Source: JBMTVT01 sp049451635 (GTDB lineage Bacteria; Bacteroidota; Bacteroidia; Flavobacteriales; Flavobacteriaceae). From it: a DNA stretch of 29,743 nt. The DNA lies in NCBI GenBank assembly GCA_049451635.1, contig JBMTVT010000027.1:1-29743 (forward strand), written 5' to 3'. Under the pieces are notes generated by a model, which saw nothing but the letters and a program-made list of their open reading frames with translations, was not told the origin of the DNA and did no database searches. Below, piece by piece: positions 16,141-23,074 of the stretch (its first letter is position 1; every line of letters starts with the position of its first letter). The position numbers and the translations under genes are program-made.

Positions 16141-16610
16141 ACCAACAACGAGAGCAGGAACTATCATAATTTGCAAGCCCTTTGTAAATGCGGACATAGA
16201 CTGATCACCTGACATGCCTGCAATTTTTGCTACCATTATTAAAACTCCAATAAAACAGGCACTCATTTCTATCAATCCTCATCCAATAGTTTGCACAGCC
16301 TCCAATAATAAAAACATAAAATACCAATATAGCCGAGTCACCAAGTCCTCTTGGTATAGCACTAAGTATTCCCAACACAGAAACGGGTAAGGACTTCCCT
16401 TCAACGTTTTCACCAAATAGAGCCGCTTTTAATGAATAGTTCTTAGGAATCTCTATAACTATTAGATACAATAACAGTCTGTGTGATGCTGCCATAGTCT
16501 TTCGTTGTGCGTTCGAAACTACCACTAGGTATAACATAAGAAAGTAAAGAACATATTATTATAATCCAAAAAAGGAATATAAAAACATGAGGGATTTTAA
16601 AGTTTTTCAT
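16133..16610 (-). pseudogene. YfcC-family membrane transporter pseudogene: frameshift, internal deletion, missing 3' end
   Basis: Read on the minus strand from an ATG at 16610, the first 55 codons are a classic YfcC N-terminus: KIPHVFIFLFWIIII, then YVIPSGSFERTTKDYG, ending at a TAA (16443-16445). A shifted frame continues with ENVEGKSLPVSVLGIL, SAIPRGLGDSAI and VFYVFIIGG, the next part of the same family. Around 16275-16300 the sequence jumps, in another frame, to the family's C-terminal half (IEMSACFIGVLIMVAKI, MSGDQSMSAFTKGLQ, PALVVGVTR), so roughly the middle of the transporter is deleted. Homology stops at about 16133, where the opposite-strand secreted-protein stub begins. An intact protein of this family has about 450-500 residues and many membrane segments. 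It is non-functional. Confidence 0.8.
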
Positions 16611-16726
16611 TGGTTAATTGGTTGGTTGTAATGAAGCACAATGTTTAAGCTAGGCAAAGTTTTAATTTAGCTTAGCAACCGATAAGCGAAGGTGGCTGAA
16701 ATTTCTTATAAAATCAAGTCTTCAAT
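16611..16726. other. Short non-coding spacer with a stem-loop
   Basis: TAAGCTA (16646-16652) pairs with TAGCTTA (16668-16674), with GGTTG and CAACC further out. It may be the former leader of the YfcC gene on the minus strand. No gene is visible. Confidence 0.35.
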
Positions 16727-17965
16727 TTATTCCAGTTTATTCTTCTCCTCAATCCACTTACTCATGTATTTTGTGCTTTGTAGCGTATAGTGTTGCAACA
16801 TTTGGCCAGTGAAATTATTAAGTCGATGTTTAATGAGCTGTTGAGTTGTTTGATCAATAATTGAAATAAGTTTTGATTGATGTTCCTTTTTATTAAAACG
16901 TGCATTTATAATTTCAAACCCATTTTGTTGCTTTTCTTTCCAAAGCATTTCATCTTGATATAATTGAATAACTTTATTTGCAAAATCTACTGGATTATCT
17001 TCAACAAAACCGTTAGGCTTCAAATTTCCAAACATCCCTTCAGCACCTATGGCTGATGTTACGCAAGGTGTTCCGTTTTGCATCGCATCAACTAGTTTAC
17101 CCTTTAAACCAGCTCCAAAACGTAAAGGTGCAAAACATATTCTAGCATGCTGCATCACTTCATTGACATTGTCTGCAAATCCTTTTATTAAAAAACCATT
17201 ATTTTCATTATTTAATTGATTTACCTTTTGGGAAGCATAAGCCCCATAAATATGTAACTGGGAATCTGGAAGTTGATTTTTTATTAGTGGCCAAATAGTT
17301 TCTTTTAAATATAAGACCGCATTATAATTGGGTTCGTGCAAAAAATTACCAATAGTGATAAAATGTTTTCTTTGGTTAAATTTTGGTAAGTTTTTATGAG
17401 TTTCTTCAGAAATAGTATCCAGCATAAAAGGTAAATAATGAAATAAAGTTTCATCTACTTTAAACTGATTTTTCAGGACTTCCATTTCAACTTCAGAAAT
17501 TATTAAACTTAAATCGCACCTATAAATACTAGCTATTTCACGTTTTGAAGTGTCGTTGAACAAATAAAATTTATCAAACGGTTTTTTATCTTTGAAGGCT
17601 TGCTGCCTACCTTTTCTTAAGCAATGTAAATCTTCGGTATCTAAAATGCGTAAAGCATTCGGGCAATGTTCTACAACGCGCCACCCAAATTGTTCTTCTG
17701 TCATAAAACGGTCAAACAACACCACATCTGGGTTAAGCGATTTTATGAAAACATCAAAGCTTGAATCATTAAGCTTAATATTGACTTCTGAAATCCCTAA
17801 AAAGTCAAGATTAAAAGCATTATTAGTTTTTGAAGTAGTTGTTGCAAATGTAATGTTATAATCAGCTTTAAGAAAAGTTTCTATGAGCTGCATCATTCGG
17901 CTTCCAGCTGCAGAACTTTTTGGTTCTGGCCATACGAAACCAATTATCAGGAGTTTTTTTAACAC
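16727..17965 (-). CDS. Glycosyltransferase, GT4-like (GT-B fold)
   Basis: Predicted to transfer a sugar from an activated donor to a glycan or lipid acceptor at the cytoplasmic face of the membrane. The 412 residues begin with KKLLIIGFVWPEPKSSAAGS, the N-terminal Rossmann strand and loop of a GT-B enzyme, and contain the donor-site signature PLRFGAGLKGKLVDAMQNGT (280-299) followed by PCVTSAIGAEGM. The mid-section HFITIGNFLHEPNYNAV resembles the start of the Glyco_trans_1_4 domain. The donor and acceptor are not predictable. It lies 53 bases downstream of the haem-binding protein gene on the same strand, possibly by readthrough, and no other glycan genes are near. Confidence 0.85.
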   Translation of the reverse strand: MLKKLLIIGFVWPEPKSSAAGSRMMQLIETFLKADYNITFATTTSKTNNAFNLDFLGISEVNIKLNDSSFDVFIKSLNPDVVLFDRFMTEEQFGWRVVEHCPNALRILDTEDLHCLRKGRQQAFKDKKPFDKFYLFNDTSKREIASIYRCDLSLIISEVEMEVLKNQFKVDETLFHYLPFMLDTISEETHKNLPKFNQRKHFITIGNFLHEPNYNAVLYLKETIWPLIKNQLPDSQLHIYGAYASQKVNQLNNENNGFLIKGFADNVNEVMQHARICFAPLRFGAGLKGKLVDAMQNGTPCVTSAIGAEGMFGNLKPNGFVEDNPVDFANKVIQLYQDEMLWKEKQQNGFEIINARFNKKEHQSKLISIIDQTTQQLIKHRLNNFTGQMLQHYTLQSTKYMSKWIEEKNKLE

Positions 17966-18018
17966 TAATTAAAAAATGCTTTATAATATAAATTTTTAAG
18001 GCTAGGTTCTTCTTGTTT

Positions 18019-18492
18019 TTACTCAGGCTCTTTTTCCAAACTGTAAACAATACGCATATTTTTTGCCCAATCTATTACAGATTTAATTTGTGCATCGGTA
18101 AGTTTGGCTTCAGAGTGTGTATAGGTATAAGACTTTAATGGCATTTCTTTATCTTCAACCATTTCAATAAGTTCTTCAAATTTATGGTCTTTTCGCTTTA
18201 TAGAACTTCCCTCCCAATTTGAAACGTTAAAATGTTTCTTCCCATCTTTAATATGTTCTGCCAACCAGTAATTTATAGGGGTAATGTTGTTATACCATGG
18301 ATAACGTGTAACATCACTATGGCAATCGTAACAGGTTTCTTTTAAAATAAGTTTGACATCTTCAGGTGGATTGGTTTCTGCTAAAAAAGGTTCAATAGAA
18401 GTTAAACTACCTTCATTTTTTTCTGGTCCAAAAAATTGAGCAATTACAAAAGCTACCAATAACACCAGTAATATCTTTTTTATTAGTTTCAT
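18019..18492 (-). CDS. Haem-binding (CxxCH) membrane-anchored protein
   Basis: A 157-residue protein with an N-terminal hydrophobic helix (residues 5-20, KKILLVLLVAFVIAQFF) acting as a signal anchor, so the rest is periplasmic. CYDCH is a c-type haem attachment motif inside LKETCYDCHSDVTRYPWYN, matching the haem-binding domain family (Haem_bd) of Bacteroidota. The conserved-looking tail KLTDAQIKSVIDWAK resembles the end of cytochrome c domains. The open frame extends upstream to 18555, but I start at 18492: a promoter box TATTTTTG sits just before it at 18523-18530 and the shorter start gives a normal signal. It is divergent from the 18535 gene. Its electron-transfer partner is unknown. Confidence 0.83.
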   Translation of the reverse strand: MKLIKKILLVLLVAFVIAQFFGPEKNEGSLTSIEPFLAETNPPEDVKLILKETCYDCHSDVTRYPWYNNITPINYWLAEHIKDGKKHFNVSNWEGSSIKRKDHKFEELIEMVEDKEMPLKSYTYTHSEAKLTDAQIKSVIDWAKNMRIVYSLEKEPE

Positions 18493-18522
18493 TTTGAATA
18501 ATTTTAGAAACCTAAAAATAGT

Positions 18523-18530
18523 CAAAAATA
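18523..18530 (-). promoter_or_regulatory. -7 promoter box for the haem-binding protein gene
   Basis: CAAAAATA on the plus strand reads TATTTTTG on the minus strand, matching TAnnTTTG, 30 bases upstream of the ATG at 18492. The divergent ATG at 18535 is only five bases away on the other side. Confidence 0.55.
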
Positions 18531-18534
18531 TCTT

Positions 18535-19107
18535 ATGACGGTTCAAGAATTGCATGAAGAATTAAGCTATGTTGATGCTTCTATAGAGAGTAGATTAAAA
18601 TATGCCCATATGGTTTTAAACGATATGAGCTTGTTTTCCAAGCTTATGGAAATACTTTTTATGGTTGATGATAAGGTATCATGTCGTGCCGCTTGGGTTT
18701 TTGAGTTTGTTTGCAACGACAACATTTACAACATGGTTCCATATTTGGAAATATTTACTAAAAACCTCAACAAAATACATTTAGATTCTGCCGTTCGTCC
18801 CGTTGCAAATGTGTGCCAATTAATTACCAACACCTACTTTTCTAAAGATCCAAATCCTATAAAAAAACTATTGTCTCCCCAGCAGCAACAAAGAATTATT
18901 GGGGCTGCTTTTGATTGGATGATAAGTGACCAAAAAGTGGCACCCAAAGCTTACTCCATGGAAACATTATTTTTATTTGGTAAAAATCATCCTTGGGTTC
19001 ATTATGAATTGGCACAAATTTTAGAGCAAGATTATGCTTCGCAAAGCGCAGGCTTTAAAGCGAGAGCAAAACATATTTTAAAAAAGATTAAAGCCAAAAA
19101 TAAATAG
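18535..19107 (+). CDS. Conserved helical protein upstream of purB, function unknown
   Basis: 190 residues, with no signal peptide or membrane segment. The sequence is mostly amphipathic helices with short turns (ESRLKYAHMVLNDMSLFSKL, SCRAAWVFEFVCND, AYSMETLFLFGKNHPWV, ILEQDYASQSAGFKARAKHI), a pattern typical of HEAT/ARM-like repeat proteins. Relatives sit beside purB in other Flavobacteriia, as I recall, and are sometimes misnamed adenylosuccinate lyase; no lyase signature is present here. The ATG lies between the divergent haem-protein promoter and the frame. purB follows after 74 bases and has its own promoter box, so co-regulation is possible but not required. Confidence 0.65.
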   Translation: MTVQELHEELSYVDASIESRLKYAHMVLNDMSLFSKLMEILFMVDDKVSCRAAWVFEFVCNDNIYNMVPYLEIFTKNLNKIHLDSAVRPVANVCQLITNTYFSKDPNPIKKLLSPQQQQRIIGAAFDWMISDQKVAPKAYSMETLFLFGKNHPWVHYELAQILEQDYASQSAGFKARAKHILKKIKAKNK

Positions 19108-19150
19108 CAAAAACAGAAACTTCAAACCTCGGTCTTCCAGCTAAAAAAAC

Positions 19151-19158
19151 TATCTTTG
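19151..19158 (+). promoter_or_regulatory. -7 promoter box for purB
   Basis: TATCTTTG matches TAnnTTTG exactly, 23 bases before the purB ATG. Confidence 0.6.
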
Positions 19159-19181
19159 CAACTTCAAAAAACCAAACAAAT

Positions 19182-20525
19182 ATGTCATTGTCTGAATTAA
19201 ATGCCATTTCACCAATTGATGGTAGATATAGAAATAAAGTAAACGAATTAGCTCCTTATTTTTCTGAAGAAGCTTTAATAAAATATCGTGTTTTAATTGA
19301 AATAGAGTATTTTATTGCGCTTTGCGAAATCCCATTACCACAATTAAAAGATGTAGATGATTCAATTTTTGATGATTTAAGAGCTATTTACAAAGATTTT
19401 TCTGTTGAAGATGCCTTAGCAATAAAAAAGATTGAAAGTGTTACAAACCATGATGTAAAGGCGGTTGAGTATTTTATAAAAGAAAATTTTGACAAGCTAA
19501 ACTTGACTAGATATAAAGAATTTATTCATTTTGGATTGACTTCGCAGGACATTAACAACACCGCCATCCCTTTAAGTATTAAAGATGCAATGAACGATGT
19601 TTATGTGCCAGAATACTTAGAAGTTTTAAACAAACTTAAAGGTTTAGCCAAAGATTGGTCTGCCATTTCCATGTTAGCAAGAACACATGGGCAACCAGCA
19701 TCACCAACCAGACTTGGCAAAGAAATTGAGGTTTTTGTAGTGCGATTGGAAGAGCAGTTTAACTTGTTGAACGATATACCAAGTGCAGCAAAATTTGGCG
19801 GGGCAACTGGTAATTTTAATGCACATCATGTGGCTTATCCAAATATTGACTGGAAAGCCTTTGGAAGCAGTTTTGTACAAGAAAAATTAGGTTTGCAGCA
19901 CTCGTTTCCTACAACCCAGATTGAACATTACGACCATATGGCGGCATTGTTTGATACTTTAAAACGCATTAATACAATTATAATTGATTTAGACCGAGAT
20001 ATTTGGACGTATGTTTCTATGGACTATTTCAAACAAAAGATTAAAGCAGGTGAAGTTGGCAGTAGCGCCATGCCACATAAGGTAAATCCTATCGATTTTG
20101 AAAATAGCGAAGGGAATTTGGGAATAGCAAATGCTATTTTTGAACACCTCTCTGCAAAACTTCCAGTTTCAAGATTACAGCGTGATTTAACTGATAGCAC
20201 TGTTTTACGTAATGTTGGTGTACCGTTTGGCCATACCATAATAGGTTTTAAATCTACCCTAAAAGGCTTAGACAAATTATTACTAAATGAAACTAAATTT
20301 GCAGAAGATTTAGAAAATAATTGGGCAGTTGTTGCTGAGGCTATCCAAACTATTTTACGACGCGAAGGTTATCCCAACCCATATGAGGCTTTAAAAGGCT
20401 TAACAAGAACGAATACTAAAATTAATCAAGATTCTATTTCTAATTTTATAGACACTCTAGAGGTTTCAAACACAATAAAAGAAGAATTAAAACGTATTAC
20501 ACCTAGTAATTATACTGGAATTTAA
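19182..20525 (+). CDS. purB: Adenylosuccinate lyase
   Basis: Catalyses two fumarate-releasing steps of purine synthesis: SAICAR to AICAR, and adenylosuccinate to AMP. The 447 residues start with the E. coli-type N-terminus (ELNAISPIDGRYRNKV). The three superfamily signatures are HFGLTSQDINNTA (117-128), ARTHGQPASPTRLGKE (166-181, catalytic His169) and the fumarase/lyase loop GEVGSSAMPHKVNPIDFEN (290-308, catalytic serine Ser294 or Ser295). It follows the helical protein gene and is followed nine bases later by a small membrane protein gene ending at a strong terminator. Confidence 0.97.
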   Translation: MSLSELNAISPIDGRYRNKVNELAPYFSEEALIKYRVLIEIEYFIALCEIPLPQLKDVDDSIFDDLRAIYKDFSVEDALAIKKIESVTNHDVKAVEYFIKENFDKLNLTRYKEFIHFGLTSQDINNTAIPLSIKDAMNDVYVPEYLEVLNKLKGLAKDWSAISMLARTHGQPASPTRLGKEIEVFVVRLEEQFNLLNDIPSAAKFGGATGNFNAHHVAYPNIDWKAFGSSFVQEKLGLQHSFPTTQIEHYDHMAALFDTLKRINTIIIDLDRDIWTYVSMDYFKQKIKAGEVGSSAMPHKVNPIDFENSEGNLGIANAIFEHLSAKLPVSRLQRDLTDSTVLRNVGVPFGHTIIGFKSTLKGLDKLLLNETKFAEDLENNWAVVAEAIQTILRREGYPNPYEALKGLTRTNTKINQDSISNFIDTLEVSNTIKEELKRITPSNYTGI

Positions 20526-20534
20526 TTTGTAATT

Positions 20535-20732
20535 ATGTTAACCAACAAGCAATCTTTAATACTTTCGGGAGTGATGGTATGCGGCTTTTTTGTATTTGGA
20601 ATATTAGATATTCTAGATAATTTTGTGATTTTAACTATTCTTACACTTATATTTTTTACAATTATCATCAATATGTTTTATATAATTTCAAAAAATGAAG
20701 TTACTGAAGCACAACAAGACGACTCTGAATAA
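20535..20732 (+). CDS. Small two-helix membrane protein, unknown function
   Basis: 65 residues. Two hydrophobic segments, about 9-25 (LILSGVMVCGFFVFGIL) and 30-51 (FVILTILTLIFFTIIINMFY), are followed by a short acidic tail (EVTEAQQDDSE). It starts nine bases after the purB stop and ends directly at a terminator, so it is probably the last gene of the purB transcript. Length, start and terminator placement support a real gene, but I recognise no family. Confidence 0.65.
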   Translation: MLTNKQSLILSGVMVCGFFVFGILDILDNFVILTILTLIFFTIIINMFYIISKNEVTEAQQDDSE

Positions 20733-20764
20733 AAAAAAGCTTCCTTATTAGGAAGCTTTTTTTT
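20731..20764. terminator. Bidirectional terminator between the purB operon and the DUF4252 operon
   Basis: AAAAGCTTCC and GGAAGCTTTT form a perfect stem with loop TTATTA, flanked by runs of A on the left and T on the right. It can stop transcription from both directions, fitting two convergent operons. Confidence 0.85.
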
Positions 20765-20781
20765 AACATAATTACTATAAA

Positions 20782-21324
20782 TTACTTAAAGAAATTCATA
20801 ATATCTTGTACTTGCTTCTCACCAACATTTGCATTTTGAAAAGCGCTTATTAAAGTAACCATCTTCTCTGGGCTCATATCGTTTCCTAAAATTCTAACAA
20901 TTCCAAAACCCATATCCTTAGCGTTACCAAAAACAACTACTTCATCGGCTTGATCATCATCACCAACATACTTTACAACTATTTTATTGCCACTATCGCT
21001 AAACTCCATCAAATCGTTATACTTACCATCACTTAAAATAGCTTTTACTTTTGCTATTTCGGCATTGTATGTGTCTATATCTATTTCGCTAAACTTATAA
21101 CCTAAAAAGTTTAATTTATTTACCGAATTGTAAGCTTCTTTTTGCGCTTCTGTGAAATTTGATTTATCAATCTCTATCATAGAAAGCGGTAAATCTTGTG
21201 TAATAAAATTTTTAGCTTCTTGGTTGTCTACATAATAACGCTGTAAACTTGTATCATCACCACAGTTTGTAAAAAAAACTGTGGCTATAAAGATGTAAAG
21301 GATGTATTTGATTGTTCGTTGCAT
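20782..21324 (-). CDS. DUF4252 lipoprotein, last gene of the sigma operon
   Basis: 180 residues. The N-terminus (KYILYIFIATVFFTNC) is a lipoprotein signal with Cys21 as the likely lipidated residue. The rest resembles the DUF4252 family of Bacteroidota (EKMVTLISAFQNANVGEKQ and similar), whose function is unknown. It starts 13 bases after the stop of a second DUF4252 gene and is the last gene of a four-gene run led by an ECF sigma factor, so it is probably controlled by that sigma factor. Its location is the periplasm or inner face of the outer membrane. Confidence 0.75.
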   Translation of the reverse strand: MQRTIKYILYIFIATVFFTNCGDDTSLQRYYVDNQEAKNFITQDLPLSMIEIDKSNFTEAQKEAYNSVNKLNFLGYKFSEIDIDTYNAEIAKVKAILSDGKYNDLMEFSDSGNKIVVKYVGDDDQADEVVVFGNAKDMGFGIVRILGNDMSPEKMVTLISAFQNANVGEKQVQDIMNFFK

Positions 21325-21337
21325 GATTGATGTTTAT

Positions 21338-21898
21338 TTATTGCTTTTTCTCTAAGTGTTGCCCACCTGGAATGTTCATTTTTTGGGTAAGCTTAGAAAT
21401 TTCGTTTAAATCGATGTCTCCTGTTAACGATACAACTACGGTTTCTATTTTACGTTGCTTACCATTAATTTCAACACTCTCTTTCATAACTTTATCAATA
21501 CCGTTTACAAATATTAAAAGCTCTTTTACGTGATCTGAATCTTTACCTTCTTTTACATAGAAGTTAACGTTGGTGCCATCGTCTTTAACTTCCATTAACT
21601 CTTCTAAAGAAGCTGATCGTGATTTTACCCATTTTGAAATATCGGTTGCAATTACTTTATTATCAGTTACAATAGTTTTAAAACTAGTAATACTTTTTAC
21701 CATATCCATATAGGCTTGTGCTTCAGCATCTTCAGTATCAATACCTATTTTAGCAATCATTTGAAACATTTTAGGTTTAATGTTTACATAGGTTACATCG
21801 GCATTATCGCTGTATTTTTCAAATACATCATTTTGCGCCATTCCTGTTAAAGGTAATAGCATAACAGCCATTACAAATACTACTAATTTATTTCTCAT
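21338..21898 (-). CDS. DUF4252 secreted protein
   Basis: 186 residues from the ATG at 21898. Residues 1-22 (KLVVFVMAVMLLPLTGMAQ) are a Sec signal peptide cleaved after MAQ, without a lipobox. The mature part (VFEKYSDNADVTYVNIKPKM, ELLIFVNGIDKVMKESV, VVVSLTGDIDLNEISKL) is typical of DUF4252. An upstream in-frame ATG at 21931 would add 11 residues ahead of the signal and lies 14 bases after the anti-sigma-like gene; I prefer the shorter start but both are possible. Two adjacent DUF4252 paralogues, one secreted and one lipidated, belong to the same operon. Confidence 0.78.
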   Translation of the reverse strand: MRNKLVVFVMAVMLLPLTGMAQNDVFEKYSDNADVTYVNIKPKMFQMIAKIGIDTEDAEAQAYMDMVKSITSFKTIVTDNKVIATDISKWVKSRSASLEELMEVKDDGTNVNFYVKEGKDSDHVKELLIFVNGIDKVMKESVEINGKQRKIETVVVSLTGDIDLNEISKLTQKMNIPGGQHLEKKQ

Positions 21899-21945
21899 TG
21901 TTCTTGTTTTTAATATGTTAAAATTCTTCATTATTTTTTAATTGA

Positions 21946-22431
21946 TTAATTTTTAAAAATTATACTAGTTGAGTTTTTAATTTCATTGAGATAGCCTAAT
22001 GCCGAAGTACCTTTATTTACTTCTTCTAGATATCCAACGGTTGAAACTCCTTTATTGAAGTTCTCAGAAATCATTTCCATTGATTTTGAAAATTCATTTA
22101 GAGCATCTTCAGGATTATCATAAGTACCATAAACGTATTCTTTGTAAGAAGATTCTATTGGTTCTTTAAAATAAAACCCTAACATAAGAACTGCTACTGC
22201 TGCGACGGAAATCCATTTGTAATTAAAAGTTCGCTTAGTTTTTAATGGAACGTCTTTAGTAAATTGTTCTTGTTGGTTTACCAAAAAATAGTCGAACATG
22301 GGTTTATACATTTCTAAATGTGATGCAATAGTGTCGCTAGAAAAATAGTTCTTCAACACTTGCTCTTCTTTAAGCGATGTTTCACCGTTCTCGTACTTTT
22401 CAAGTAATTTTTCTATACTATTTAATACCAT
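21946..22431 (-). CDS. Putative anti-sigma factor, single-pass membrane protein
   Basis: 161 residues. The N-terminal 65 residues are cytosolic and helical (SIEKLLEKYENGETSLKEEQ), resembling the start of anti-sigma factors; a single membrane segment follows at about 73-89 (WISVAAVAVLMLGFYF), then a periplasmic tail. The tail has a short internal repeat: STVGYLEEVNKG and SALGYLNEIKNS. It overlaps the upstream ECF sigma gene by 14 bases, the usual arrangement for a sigma and its anti-sigma. There is no FecR or ZAS signature, so the role is inferred from position and topology. Confidence 0.68.
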   Translation of the reverse strand: MVLNSIEKLLEKYENGETSLKEEQVLKNYFSSDTIASHLEMYKPMFDYFLVNQQEQFTKDVPLKTKRTFNYKWISVAAVAVLMLGFYFKEPIESSYKEYVYGTYDNPEDALNEFSKSMEMISENFNKGVSTVGYLEEVNKGTSALGYLNEIKNSTSIIFKN

Positions 22432-22927
22432 AATTATGTGTATTAGTTAATTTTTCTCTTATTGTTTTTCTAGCTCTTGATAAGTTTACACGAACTGCCG
22501 TATTATTCATATCCAGCATTTTGGCAATCTCATCATAATCGTACTCTTCTATATCTCTAAGTTGGATTATCATGCGTTGTTGTTCGGGTAATTCTTCAAT
22601 AATTTTTGCTGCCCAGTTTACACTGTCATTTAATTCAACTTGCTTTTGTAATGACGTATTATTATCCTCATAATTACTATGTACAATTTTTAAGTTTTGG
22701 GCTTGTTTCGATTTTAATTTATCGAAACAAAAATTCTTCGTCATTGTCATAGAAAAAGCCTCAACATTATTATATTCCTTTATCTTTGCTTTGTTGTTCC
22801 ACAGTTTTAGCAGAATTTCTTGTGTTGCATCTTCTGCTTCTTCGGTAGATACCAACAACCGTTTTGCTAAACGGAATACTTTATCTTTAAAGGGCATTAC
22901 AATATTTAAAAACTCTGCCTGAGTCAT
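22418..22927 (-). CDS. ECF-type RNA polymerase sigma factor
   Basis: 169 residues of the sigma-70 ECF class. Region 2 is FRLAKRLLVSTEEAEDATQE followed by ILLKLW (residues 18-43), and region 4 is LPEQQRMIIQLRDIEEYDYD through NTAVRVNLSRARKTI (about 113-157), the helix-turn-helix that reads the -35 element. It heads the minus-strand run of anti-sigma-like and two DUF4252 genes, probably its own regulon. It is divergent from the S41 peptidase gene, so the shared 147-base intergenic region may carry promoters for both. I see no TAnnTTTG box for it there, fitting control by an alternative sigma, possibly itself. Confidence 0.93.
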   Translation of the reverse strand: MTQAEFLNIVMPFKDKVFRLAKRLLVSTEEAEDATQEILLKLWNNKAKIKEYNNVEAFSMTMTKNFCFDKLKSKQAQNLKIVHSNYEDNNTSLQKQVELNDSVNWAAKIIEELPEQQRMIIQLRDIEEYDYDEIAKMLDMNNTAVRVNLSRARKTIREKLTNTHNYGIK

Positions 22928-23074
22928 TTTTGGTTTGGTTTAGTTAAAATAACTTTATTTATGCTATTTGATATTACGACGAACCATTATCGTTTTTGTT
23001 ACAAAAAAATTTTTATTACTCACTATTGTAAGTAAATTTAGGGTTTTATAGACCATTTATATAAATTAATTGCG

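Noticed and set aside
16205..16537. A 110-codon minus-strand frame that looks like a small membrane protein
   Set aside because: It covers only part of a YfcC-family pseudogene: its beginning is out of frame with the true N-terminus at 16610 and its last 20 codons are out of frame with the C-terminal homology.
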